A DNA stretch of 35,230 nt from Deltaproteobacteria bacterium (lineage in GTDB: Bacteria > Desulfobacterota > Desulfomonilia > UBA1062): positions 1 through 35,230 of the forward strand of contig DSBG01000004.1 in NCBI GenBank assembly GCA_011046135.1, in the 5' to 3' direction. Below the pieces are notes generated by a model. That model saw only the letters and a program-made list of their open reading frames with translations. It was not told where the DNA came from and ran no database searches. The position numbers and the translations under genes are program-made. Of the stretch, positions 16,733 to 24,421 are shown piece by piece. Each line of letters opens with the position of its first letter. Positions within the stretch are counted from its first letter, which is position 1.

Positions 16733-17258
16733 GGCTGCTGTACCGAAAGAGGTCATGCTCTTCTGCAGTGTTCTCTACAACACCAGGGCCCCGGTGGAAG
16801 ACGGCCTCGCATCCCTTGAGCAGCACTTCGGCCAGAGCATTTTTTCCGGTGATCCCCTCCCCTTTCCCTTTACCACGTACTATGAACCCGAGATGGGCGC
16901 CCCGCTTTCCAGGAGAATGATCGCCTTCAGGAGGCTCGTACCCAGGGACGCGCTGCCCAGGATCAAGCACATCGCCATGTCCATCGAGGACACGTTCCGG
17001 GAACGCGGGAACAGAACCATGAATCTCGACCCGGGGATCCTCAGCATGGAAAACATCTGCCTGGCAACCACGAAACCCTACAGCCACAGGATCTATCTGG
17101 CCGACGGCATCTGGGCGGAGATCACGCTCATGTACCGGAACCAATCATACACGCCCCTGGAGTGGACCTACCCGGATTATGCATCCAGGGAGATGATCGA
17201 GATGTTCAACACCATTCGGGAACACTACAAGAGGACCCTTCAATGCCACGAAGCATGA
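16725..17258 (+). CDS. DUF4416 family protein
   Basis: This protein of 177 residues matches the DUF4416 pattern: PKEVMLFCSVLYN at the start, FPFTTYYEPEMGAPLSR in the middle, and NLDPGIL-ENICLATTK and YLADGIWAEITLMY further on. The family has no assigned function but is often found beside yicC and nucleotide or LPS genes in deltaproteobacteria. The start is placed at GTG 16725, which has GGAGG about 6 nt upstream, rather than an ATG further inside the kinase gene. It overlaps the kinase gene by 8 bp and yicC by 16 bp, indicating cotranscription and translational coupling. Confidence 0.83.
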   Translation: MAEAAVPKEVMLFCSVLYNTRAPVEDGLASLEQHFGQSIFSGDPLPFPFTTYYEPEMGAPLSRRMIAFRRLVPRDALPRIKHIAMSIEDTFRERGNRTMNLDPGILSMENICLATTKPYSHRIYLADGIWAEITLMYRNQSYTPLEWTYPDYASREMIEMFNTIREHYKRTLQCHEA

Positions 17259-18103
17259 CAGGATTCGGTCAGGCCAACGACCACGGATACCACGTGGAGA
17301 TCAAGGGGGTGAATCACCGCTACCGCGATATCAGGGTGCGACTCCCGAAGGACCTCTCCTCCCTCGAGATTCCGGCCAGAGACCTGATCAGCAAAGCGGT
17401 CTCCAGGGGAAAAGTGGAGGTGAGCGTAAACCGCGACGCACGCCAGACGGCCCAGGAAAAAATGGAGATCAACTGGGAACTTGCCCGGAGCTACTTCCAG
17501 GATCTCTCACGCCTTGCAGAGGATTTCGGAGGAGAGGTGTGTTTCCGCGATCTCACCGTCATTCCGGGTGTCTTTTCAGAATCACAGAGAACCGTGGAAG
17601 AGCAGTGGCCGCTTCTGGAACAGACCCTGTCCCAGGCACTCGATGCCTTCAGCAGGTCGAAAGAAGCAGAGGGAGCGAGCCTGTATACCGACATTGCTTC
17701 CAGGGTCGATATCCTGGTCAGACTGAAAGAGGAGATGGAACGGGAGGCCCACACCATGGTGTCCCTGTACCGTGACCGTCTCAAGGAACGCCTGGACCAG
17801 CTCCTTGGTCAGAACACGGTGATCCTCGACGATATCCGTCTCGAGCAGGAGATCGCCCTCATGGCGGACAGGAGCGACATCACCGAAGAACTGGTCAGGC
17901 TCGAGGGCCATCTGACATCACTGCGCACGACACTGGACTCGTCGGATTCCATCGGCAGGCGCCTTGATTTCATTCTCCAGGAGATCAACCGGGAGATCAA
18001 CACCATCGGGTCCAAGGGCCAGGTGATGGTATTGAGCCACGCCGTGATCGAGGCGAAAACAGAAATTGAAAAAATTCGCGAACAGGTTCAGAATATCGAA
18101 TAA
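17243..18103 (+). CDS. yicC: YicC/YloC family endoribonuclease
   Basis: This 286-residue protein begins MPRSMTGFGQA, the family hallmark, followed by EIKGVNHRYRDIRVRLP and a C-terminal domain ending RRLDFILQEINREINTIGSK with the conserved E-N-EINTIGSK-like tail. YicC proteins act as endoribonucleases in RNA turnover in E. coli. The ATG at 17243 overlaps the end of the DUF4416 gene and has GAGG upstream. The order yicC, remA-like, gmk is the same as yloC-remA-gmk in Bacillus, which supports the call. Confidence 0.92.
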   Translation: MPRSMTGFGQANDHGYHVEIKGVNHRYRDIRVRLPKDLSSLEIPARDLISKAVSRGKVEVSVNRDARQTAQEKMEINWELARSYFQDLSRLAEDFGGEVCFRDLTVIPGVFSESQRTVEEQWPLLEQTLSQALDAFSRSKEAEGASLYTDIASRVDILVRLKEEMEREAHTMVSLYRDRLKERLDQLLGQNTVILDDIRLEQEIALMADRSDITEELVRLEGHLTSLRTTLDSSDSIGRRLDFILQEINREINTIGSKGQVMVLSHAVIEAKTEIEKIREQVQNIE

Positions 18104-18136
18104 CCAGGGGATATCGTTCCCCAAAGGAGTGAGGTA

Positions 18137-18430
18137 ATGGGCAAACAGGATACAAAGCTGCTGAACATCGGGTTTAACAATGGAGTTGTTGCCTCCAGAA
18201 TCATCGCCATCGTCAATCCATCATCGTCACCCATGAAGCGCATGAGGGAAGAAGCCAGGGAGAAAGGCCTGCTCATCGATGCAACCCAGGGACGGAAAAC
18301 CAGGTCCATCATTATTACCGACAGCTCGCACGTCATCCTGAGTGCCATACAGGCCGAGACCATTTCCAACCGTCTTTCCGATGGGGCGGCATTGAAAGAG
18401 GTTGCAAGGGAGATCAGGGAGCAAGGGTGA
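18137..18430 (+). CDS. RemA-like protein (DUF370)
   Basis: This 97-residue protein has the RemA/YlzA pattern: [51 protein letters not shown] and a [12 protein letters not shown] segment. In Bacillus RemA is a ring-forming DNA-binding activator of biofilm and osmoprotection genes; in Gram-negative relatives its role is not established. Its position between yicC and gmk is the ancient conserved arrangement. The ATG has AAAGGAG upstream, and the stop overlaps the GTG of gmk. Confidence 0.9.
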   Translation: MGKQDTKLLNIGFNNGVVASRIIAIVNPSSSPMKRMREEAREKGLLIDATQGRKTRSIIITDSSHVILSAIQAETISNRLSDGAALKEVAREIREQG

Positions 18431-19023
18431 GAATTTTCATATCCGGGCCATCCGGGGTGGGAAAATCCACCATTATCGCTGAAGTTCTCAAGCATAATCC
18501 AGATTTCATTCTCTCCATATCGTATACAACCCGACTTCCGCGGCCGGGTGAGCGTGACGGCAGAGACTACTTCTTCGTTCCCCGGGAAACCTTCGAAGAG
18601 ATGCGCGCACATGGTGCGTTCCTCGAGTGGGCCGAGGTGCACGCTCATCTCTACGGAACCTCCCTCGAATGGGTGGATTCCCGGGAACGTGAAGGCCTCA
18701 ACGTGCTCTTTGACATCGATGTACAGGGTGTCTCCCAGGCACTGGCAAAGGGATCTCCAGGACGATCCGTCCTGATCGTGCCTCCCCGGTGGGAAGACCT
18801 CTCGCGCAGGCTGGAAAACCGGGGGACAGAGGCTCCCGAATCGCTCTCCCTTCGCCTTGAAAACGCAAAGCAGGAACTCCTGCAGTGGCCGCTGTTCGAT
18901 TACCTGGTCATCAACGAAACCGTTGCGCACGCAACGCACACGATCAACGCCATTATCCATGCCTGCAGAAACGAGAGGGATGAAACCATAAGGAGGTTGC
19001 CATGGCTTTCCGGGATCGCATAA
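18427..19023 (+). CDS. gmk: Guanylate kinase
   Basis: It converts GMP to GDP with ATP. P-loop GPSGVGKST at residues 7-15, the GMP-binding stretch [16 protein letters not shown] with [19 protein letters not shown], and DIDVQG. Length of 198 fits the family. The start is GTG at 18427, overlapping the remA-like stop by 3 bases (GTGA). Its last 22 bases overlap pyrF. Part of a compact nucleotide/RNA operon. Confidence 0.95.
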   Translation: MRIFISGPSGVGKSTIIAEVLKHNPDFILSISYTTRLPRPGERDGRDYFFVPRETFEEMRAHGAFLEWAEVHAHLYGTSLEWVDSREREGLNVLFDIDVQGVSQALAKGSPGRSVLIVPPRWEDLSRRLENRGTEAPESLSLRLENAKQELLQWPLFDYLVINETVAHATHTINAIIHACRNERDETIRRLPWLSGIA

Positions 19024-19721
19024 TCTTTGCCCTCGATGTCGGTGATCTGCCCTCTGCACGAAGATGGGTCCAGAAGCTCCGTACCCACGTCGGGTGGTTC
19101 AAGGTTGGCATGGAACTCTTTACCGCCACAGGGCCCGACATCATCTCGCTGGTCAAGGAGGGCGGGCTCAAGTGTTTCCTTGACCTCAAGTTTCACGATA
19201 TCCCCAACACCGTCTCAGGCGCGGTCCGATCCGCCACGAGGATCGGTGCAGACATGGTGACCATCCACATCTCCGGTGGCAGGGACATGATCACCGCCGC
19301 CATGGACGCTGCCATCGATGAAGCGAAAAAGACCGGCACTCAGCGTCCGAACGTGGTGGGAGTGAGTGTCCTCACGTCGCTCAACGGGGGAGACCTGAGA
19401 GAGATCGGCATTGAGAGGCCGCCGGGCGAACAGACCATGCACCTGGCAAAACTTGCCTCGACCTTCGGTATCGACGGTCTCGTCTGCTCTGCCGATGACC
19501 TCAGGGACCTCAGGAACACCGTTCCCGAAGGATTTACCCTCATCACGCCGGGAATACGTCCCGCGTGGTCCCTCCAGGGGGATCAGAAGAGGATCGCCAC
19601 CCCGAAGATGGCAATCGATGCGGGGGCAGATCTCCTGGTCATTGGAAGACCCATAAGCCAGGCACCCGATCCTGTCGAGGCAGTACAGAGGATCGTTGCA
19701 GAGATGGAAACAGGACAGTAG
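19002..19721 (+). CDS. pyrF: Orotidine 5'-phosphate decarboxylase
   Basis: It catalyses the last step of UMP synthesis. The catalytic segment DLKFHDIPNTV starts at Asp61, with Lys63 and Asp66 in the expected spacing. IIFALDVGD forms the N-terminal strand and GADLLVIGRPI the phosphate-binding end. Length of 239 is typical of the bacterial family. The ATG has AGGAGG upstream and lies inside the end of gmk (22-bp overlap). Confidence 0.95.
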   Translation: MAFRDRIIFALDVGDLPSARRWVQKLRTHVGWFKVGMELFTATGPDIISLVKEGGLKCFLDLKFHDIPNTVSGAVRSATRIGADMVTIHISGGRDMITAAMDAAIDEAKKTGTQRPNVVGVSVLTSLNGGDLREIGIERPPGEQTMHLAKLASTFGIDGLVCSADDLRDLRNTVPEGFTLITPGIRPAWSLQGDQKRIATPKMAIDAGADLLVIGRPISQAPDPVEAVQRIVAEMETGQ

Positions 19722-19822
19722 TGCAAAGCCGGCCGCATGTCCAGCTCACGTGTGGGCGTACACCGGTCCCGGCAGATGACGGTGGGTAGTGTCCGGAGAA
19801 AATGTTCTCAAGGTGATGTGTC

Positions 19823-20467
19823 ATGAGAATCGGATTCGTCAGTTCGCTCATGTTCTCGCTGGGGTTCCACCTGATGATACTCACCAGCATGCCTGACCAT
19901 CCCTGGATCCAGGACCATACGTCACCTCCGCCCAGCACCCTGTCAATAAGCATCGGTGCACTGCCCCTGGAGGAAGTCCTGACCCCTGTGGCACCGGAGA
20001 ACCCTCGCGAGGCTGCATTTCCGCAAGAAGTGCTCAGCCGCGTCGATCAACCCACCCCGCTGCCCGAGACAACGGACCTCCCTGTCCAGCCCGAGAATCC
20101 TCCCGAGCGTGTGGAAACACACCCGAGCACAACGGAAGAATACCAGGTGGTGGCTGAACACACGACCGGGCACAGCTCTGAGGAAGACGTCTTCTCCCAG
20201 GCCATGCCCCTGAACAGGAAGATCCCCGATTACCCTCGATACAGCAACCTTCACCGCCACCAGGGTGAGGTTGTCGTTGCCTACAAGGTAGATACCAAGG
20301 GACTGGCCTTCGACATCACCATCAGGAAGTCTTCAGGCCACGCACGTCTCGACAGGGCCGCGGTCGAGGCCGTACGGCAAACACGCTTTGCTCCTGCCAG
20401 AAAAAATGGTGACCCCGTCGTCTCAGAGCGTGAGGACCTCTTCACGTTCATCCATCCCGGGGCATAG
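19823..20467 (+). CDS. TonB family protein
   Basis: This 214-residue protein has a short N-terminal hydrophobic anchor (about residues 4-21), a proline- and glutamate-rich spacer (about 30-130, as in TonB proteins that span the periplasm), and a C-terminal TonB domain (about 135-212) with PDYPRYSNLHRHQGEVVVAY, SSGHARLDRAAVEAVRQTRF and a P-A-KNGDPV end. TonB couples the proton gradient to outer-membrane transporters. No exbB, exbD or receptor gene is adjacent, so its partners are elsewhere. AAGGTGA lies 6 nt before the ATG. Confidence 0.85.
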   Translation: MRIGFVSSLMFSLGFHLMILTSMPDHPWIQDHTSPPPSTLSISIGALPLEEVLTPVAPENPREAAFPQEVLSRVDQPTPLPETTDLPVQPENPPERVETHPSTTEEYQVVAEHTTGHSSEEDVFSQAMPLNRKIPDYPRYSNLHRHQGEVVVAYKVDTKGLAFDITIRKSSGHARLDRAAVEAVRQTRFAPARKNGDPVVSEREDLFTFIHPGA

Positions 20468-20545
20468 CGTGAAGCGAGACCTCTCTTTGCGATGACGCAC
20501 CTTTCCCGGCAGGGAGGGCATCTCGACACCCGTGAGCCTCTCATG

Positions 20546-20575
20546 TTGACCGGGATGCCTGTACGCTTGTATGGT
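20546..20575 (+). promoter_or_regulatory. Promoter with predicted leaderless start for rsmD
   Basis: TTGACC (20546-20551), 18-bp spacer, TATGGT (20570-20575), then 7 bases to the ATG at 20583. The expected transcript start is at or one base before that ATG. Confidence 0.5.
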
Positions 20576-20582
20576 GCTGTCC

Positions 20583-21113
20583 ATGACCATCAGAATCTGC
20601 GGCGGTCTCTACCGGTCGATCCGACTCGATTGCCCCGCACGGGGGGTGAGACCTACGACCGAGAAGGTGAAGGAAGCCATCTTTTCAGTGCTGGGAGCGG
20701 AACTGGTGGACAAGACCGTGCTCGATCTCTTTGCCGGGTGCGGGTCTCTGGGTATCGAAGCCCTGAGCCGCGGCGCTCGGCAGGCTCACTTTGTGGAACA
20801 CTCACGCCACGGTGTTGACGTCATCATCAAGAACCTCACGAAGGTTGGCATACGCGAAAAGGCGCGTGTTACCAGGGCCGACGTACGATCCTTCATCAGA
20901 ACCCCGTCTCTGGCATTCGACCTCATTTTCATGGACCCTCCGTACAACAAAGGCCTTGCCTCTGAACTGACCCCTCGTGTATATAGGCTGCTGAACACGG
21001 GAGGTATCCTGGTGGTGGAACATGCCCCGACAGAGCCCATCGAGAGTGCGGTATGGAAATCCAAACGCTATGGGGACACGGCGGTTTCTTTCCTTGTCCG
21101 GGGTGAGCCATGA
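20583..21113 (+). CDS. rsmD: 16S rRNA (guanine966-N2)-methyltransferase RsmD
   Basis: This 176-residue SAM-dependent methyltransferase has RPTTEKVKEAIFSVLG, the SAM-binding motif LDLFAGCGSLGIEALSRGA and the catalytic DPPY. It methylates 16S rRNA during 30S assembly. ATG 20583 is preferred because the protein then begins MTIRICGG like other family members and because the promoter's -10 box covers the alternative ATG at 20571. Neither ATG has a Shine-Dalgarno sequence. The stop overlaps coaD by 4 bp (ATGA); rsmD-coaD is a common pair. Confidence 0.9.
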   Translation: MTIRICGGLYRSIRLDCPARGVRPTTEKVKEAIFSVLGAELVDKTVLDLFAGCGSLGIEALSRGARQAHFVEHSRHGVDVIIKNLTKVGIREKARVTRADVRSFIRTPSLAFDLIFMDPPYNKGLASELTPRVYRLLNTGGILVVEHAPTEPIESAVWKSKRYGDTAVSFLVRGEP

Positions 21114-21604
21114 CTAAGCTCGCGGTCTGTCCCGGATCATTCGACCCCATTACCAACGGGCACCTCGACATTGTGAGGCGGGGCCTGTGCGTGTTCGACA
21201 AGGTGATCATCGCGGTGGGCCACAACCCGCTCAAACCCGATCTCTTCACCACGGAAGAAAAACTCGAGATGATCAGGAAATCCGTTGAAGGGCATCCGCA
21301 CATCAGCGTGGACAGCTTCGAGGGACTGCTGGTGAACTATATCGAGCGCATCGGCGCATGTGCCATCCTGCGAGGCCTGCGCGTCATATCCGACTTTGAG
21401 CTCGAACTCCAGCTAGCCCTCATGAACAGGCGCCTGTGCGACCGAATCGAGACCTTCTTTCTCATGACCGACTTCAACAATCTCTTCGTCAGTTCCACCA
21501 TAATCAAGGCCACGGCCTCTGCAGGTGGCTCTGTCAAGGGACTGGTCCCCGAACCTGTTCTGGAAAAACTCAAAGAAAAGTTCCCCTCCATGAGCATCCA
21601 ATAA
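21110..21604 (+). CDS. coaD: Phosphopantetheine adenylyltransferase
   Basis: It catalyses the penultimate step of coenzyme A synthesis. It has the nucleotidyltransferase motif GSFDPITNGH at residues 9-18, RGLRVISDFELELQLALMN, and the FVSSTIIK end motif. Length of 164 is typical. The ATG overlaps the rsmD stop, with GGTGAG upstream for coupling. The aminotransferase gene follows after 20 bp. Confidence 0.95.
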   Translation: MTKLAVCPGSFDPITNGHLDIVRRGLCVFDKVIIAVGHNPLKPDLFTTEEKLEMIRKSVEGHPHISVDSFEGLLVNYIERIGACAILRGLRVISDFELELQLALMNRRLCDRIETFFLMTDFNNLFVSSTIIKATASAGGSVKGLVPEPVLEKLKEKFPSMSIQ

Positions 21605-21624
21605 TCCCCCAAGGGAGGACACCC

Positions 21625-22794
21625 ATGAAGATTTCCCGACTCGTTTCCCGGATACCCGCTTCTTCGACTCTGGCCATCGATGCAAAGGTCAAGGAGCTCA
21701 AGGCCCAGAGCAGAGATGTAATTGGGTTCGGAGCAGGAGAACCAGACTTCGACACCCCGGAGAACATAAAGAACTCGGCCATCGAAGCACTGCGGAAGGG
21801 GCGCACGAAATACACCCCTGTAGGCGGGACCCCGGAGCTCAAAGAGGCGATCTGTGCCACCGTGCACAAGGACTACGGGCTCACCGTGGCACCTGACAAC
21901 GTCATCGTATCATGCGGTGCAAAACACAGCCTCTACAACCTCTTCCTTTCCCTGTTCGAGGCTGGAGACGAAGTCATCTGTCCCGCGCCCTACTGGGTTT
22001 CCTACCCGCCCATGATCGAGATTGCCGGTGCAACCCCGGTGATCGTGGACACCAGGCCCACCGGCATGAAGCTGCTCGCTTCCCTGGCGGAAGAGGCCAT
22101 TACCAGGAACACCAGGGGAATCGTGATCAATTCACCGTCTAATCCCACGGGAATGGTCTATGCCCGGGAGGAACTGGAGAAGATAGCCGACCTCTGCGTG
22201 AAGCACGACATCATCATCATATCCGACGACATCTACCAGAAGATTCTCTTCGACGGAGCGGAGTTCTTCAGCCTTGCCACCCTCTCGCCGGAGGTTGCCC
22301 GGCGGACCTTCATCATCAACGGGGCATCCAAGACCTATGCCATGACAGGCTGGCGCATCGGATACTGCGTGGGGGATGCGAGCGTCATAAAGGCAATGAC
22401 ACGCCTGCAGAGCCAGAGCACCTCGAACCCCACGACATTTGCCCAAGATGGCGCTCTCACCTCGCTGACAAGCGACCAGTCCCTCGTCGAGGAGCGTTGC
22501 AGAATTTTTCAGAAGCGCAGAGACCTCATGGTTACGAAGATTCGCGAGATCCCGGGATTCGGCATCACCCCGCCCGAGGGGGCCTTCTACGCCTTTCCGA
22601 GCATCGACGGGCACATGGACCGTTTCGGCGGTGCCACTGCGTTTGCAGAGTTTCTCCTGGACAAGGCCCTGGTGGCGGTTGTTCCCGGGGAAGGGTTCGG
22701 TGCCCAGAACCACGTGCGTGTATCCTTTGCCACTTCCGAAGAAACCATCGTCACGGGGCTCGCCAGAATCAGGGATGCTGTCTCCTCCCTGTAG
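21625..22794 (+). CDS. Class I aminotransferase, aspartate aminotransferase type
   Basis: This 389-residue PLP enzyme has the aspartate aminotransferase 1-gamma pattern: GFGAGEPDFDTPENI, YTPVGGTPELKEAI, PAPYWVSYP, NSPSNPTGMVY, SDDIYQKILF, and SKTYAMTGWRIGY with the PLP lysine at 236. The C-terminal arginine is in the HVRVSFATS region. It interconverts aspartate/oxaloacetate and glutamate/2-oxoglutarate, possibly with other substrates. The start at 21625 has GGGAGG upstream; the open frame extends further into coaD but that part is not family-like. Confidence 0.92.
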   Translation: MKISRLVSRIPASSTLAIDAKVKELKAQSRDVIGFGAGEPDFDTPENIKNSAIEALRKGRTKYTPVGGTPELKEAICATVHKDYGLTVAPDNVIVSCGAKHSLYNLFLSLFEAGDEVICPAPYWVSYPPMIEIAGATPVIVDTRPTGMKLLASLAEEAITRNTRGIVINSPSNPTGMVYAREELEKIADLCVKHDIIIISDDIYQKILFDGAEFFSLATLSPEVARRTFIINGASKTYAMTGWRIGYCVGDASVIKAMTRLQSQSTSNPTTFAQDGALTSLTSDQSLVEERCRIFQKRRDLMVTKIREIPGFGITPPEGAFYAFPSIDGHMDRFGGATAFAEFLLDKALVAVVPGEGFGAQNHVRVSFATSEETIVTGLARIRDAVSSL

Positions 22795-22996
22795 ATGGCT
22801 CACTCGAGCTGCGTGTCTCGGTGAGGTCTCGGAAAAGAGACGGTACGCCTCAAAGGGGGTCCTCGTCGCTCCACAAGCCAGTCAGGCGGTTCGAGGTTCT
22901 CTCCGGGAACGCATGCCGGGGGAAGAGCCTCCTGATATGCGGTATTCTCCTTCCTGCCCCGAGAATACAGGTTCCTGGAAGCGAGGCAACCGTGAT

Positions 22997-23023
22997 TCAA
23001 GAAAAAAGTTGCTTCACCGATAG
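22997..23023 (+). promoter_or_regulatory. Candidate sigma-28 (FliA) promoter for fliS
   Basis: TCAA (22997-23000), a 15-bp spacer, then ACCGATAG (23016-23023). The flagellar consensus is TAAA-N15-GCCGATAA, so this matches 3 of 4 and 6 of 8 positions with exact spacing. It lies 33 bp upstream of the flagellar chaperone gene. Confidence 0.45.
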
Positions 23024-23056
23024 ATGAAGTAGCATCCGATATGGGGAGGATCAGGA

Positions 23057-23434
23057 ATGACCATGAATTCGGCAGGCTTCCAGGCTTACAGGAAAACACA
23101 GATCCAGACGGCTGACCAGGGAAGCCTCATTCTCATGTGCTACGACGGCGCCATCAGGTTCCTCAAGCAGGCACAGTCCGCACACAGCACGGGAGACCAC
23201 CAGAAACTGAACCTCTGCTGTACCAAGGCCTCCAATGTCCTGTGGGAGCTTGCCAACAGCATCAACCTAGAGGCCGGAGCGGTTGCCGTCAATCTCCAGT
23301 CGCTCTACAACTACATGATCAGACGGATCGTCGATGCCCAGTATCATGGCAGAATCGAGGCCATGGACGAGGTGATCGCATACCTCAAGGAACTCAGGGA
23401 CTCATGGGAACAGATCATAAAAAAACAGAACTGA
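23057..23434 (+). CDS. fliS: Flagellar export chaperone FliS
   Basis: FliS binds flagellin C-termini in the cytoplasm and prevents early polymerisation. This 125-residue helical protein has the family pattern: AYRKTQIQTADQGSLILMCYDGAIRFL, then helices with A-NVLWELANSINLE, LYNYMIRRIVDAQ and LKELRDSWEQII. GGGGAGG lies 7 nt upstream of the ATG. It overlaps the next gene by 1 bp. No other flagellar gene is in the window, so this is a small separate flagellar transcription unit. Confidence 0.9.
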   Translation: MTMNSAGFQAYRKTQIQTADQGSLILMCYDGAIRFLKQAQSAHSTGDHQKLNLCCTKASNVLWELANSINLEAGAVAVNLQSLYNYMIRRIVDAQYHGRIEAMDEVIAYLKELRDSWEQIIKKQN

Positions 23435-23775
23435 TGTCCTGCCTGAGATCGTGGCGTCAGATCATCAGGAAACAGGCTCGCTCTGTGGAGGCAACCAGCC
23501 TCGACGAACTCAGAGACCTCACCAGCCAGGCCTCCATCCTTCAGGCCCGCATCGAGGAGATCATCGGCACCAGCGCTCCCGGAACCATTGGGGAAGAAGC
23601 CATCACCCTCCTGGGTGACATTTCCGCCGAACACGCCGAATGTCTCCGCATGCTCCAGCAGGGAACCGACAAGCTCAAGAGCGACCTTTCTCGGCTGAAA
23701 AAGAACAGGGCATCGCTCAACGGCTACAAGCAGCAGCCTTCACGTCAACCCCGCATCATGAGCAAGCTCACATAG
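23434..23775 (+). CDS. Small helical protein downstream of fliS
   Basis: This 113-residue protein is predicted helical and charged throughout, with heptad-like leucines (LDELRDLTSQASILQARIEE; ECLRMLQQGTDKLKSDLSRL) and a basic, glutamine-rich end. The ATG shares a base with the fliS stop (TGATG), so translation is probably coupled. Genes in this position often encode FliT- or FlgN-like flagellar chaperones; the resemblance is in size, helix content and context only. I do not recognise a definite family. Confidence 0.72.
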   Translation: MSCLRSWRQIIRKQARSVEATSLDELRDLTSQASILQARIEEIIGTSAPGTIGEEAITLLGDISAEHAECLRMLQQGTDKLKSDLSRLKKNRASLNGYKQQPSRQPRIMSKLT

Positions 23776-23795
23776 GGTTTCCCGGTCCTGACGAG

Positions 23796-23824
23796 TTGAC
23801 AGAACAGCCCTTTTCACCTACTGT
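23796..23824 (+). promoter_or_regulatory. Promoter with predicted leaderless start for maf
   Basis: TTGACA (23796-23801), 17-bp spacer, TACTGT (23819-23824), then 6 bases to the ATG at 23831. The expected transcript start coincides with the ATG. Confidence 0.55.
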
Positions 23825-23830
23825 GCTGCC

Positions 23831-24421
23831 ATGCACATACTCCTTTCGTCAGGGTCCCCGCGCAGAAAAGAACTCCTCGAGCTCATGGGTCTTTCCTTCG
23901 AGGTGAGGATTCCCACAACCCCTGAAGTGCAGCTCGCCGGAGAACGTCCTTCAGACTTCTGTGCGCGGGTCAGCGAAGAAAAGGCCCGGGAAGCCTCCCG
24001 GGAGCACCTCGACTCCCTGGTGATCGGCGCGGACACGGTGGTAGTACAGGGGGGAGAGATCCTGGGAAAACCCCGCGACCACGACGAGGCACGGAGGTAC
24101 CTGGTGCAGCTTCAGGACAGCCGTCATGACGTGCTTACCGGGTATACCATCACGTACCGGAGAGAGTCCGTAACACGGGTGATCACGACAGCGGTGCACT
24201 TCAGGGCCATGACCGATGACGAGATCTCCTGGTACATCGCCACCGGGGAACCCATGGACAAGGCTGGAGCCTATGCGCTCCAGGGTGCGGGATCACTCTT
24301 CATCGACCGGATCAAAGGTTCATACACCAATGTCATCGGGCTTCCGGTATCAGAGCTGTACCAGGATCTGAAGGGCTTTGGCCTCAGTGTAGATCATATG
24401 AGGGGAGGAATGTTTGCATGA
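23831..24421 (+). CDS. maf: Maf family nucleotide pyrophosphatase
   Basis: Maf proteins hydrolyse non-canonical or modified nucleoside triphosphates. Motifs: LLSSGSPRRKELLELMG at the N-terminus, IGADTVVVQGGEILGKP in the middle and the DKAGAYALQGAGSLFIDRI segment with SYTNVIGLPV. Length of 196 is normal. There is no Shine-Dalgarno sequence before the ATG; the promoter ends 6 bp upstream. The stop overlaps glpK by 4 bp (ATGA). Confidence 0.92.
   Translation: MHILLSSGSPRRKELLELMGLSFEVRIPTTPEVQLAGERPSDFCARVSEEKAREASREHLDSLVIGADTVVVQGGEILGKPRDHDEARRYLVQLQDSRHDVLTGYTITYRRESVTRVITTAVHFRAMTDDEISWYIATGEPMDKAGAYALQGAGSLFIDRIKGSYTNVIGLPVSELYQDLKGFGLSVDHMRGGMFA

Noticed and set aside
18088-19059. Minus-strand frame of 323 codons over remA-like and gmk
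   Set aside because: Both plus-strand genes are unmistakable; the minus frame has no motif.
22800-22990. Possible structured RNA between the aminotransferase gene and fliS
   Set aside because: A GGTTCGAG segment recalls a tRNA T-loop, but no acceptor stem, anticodon arm or SRP RNA loop could be fitted.
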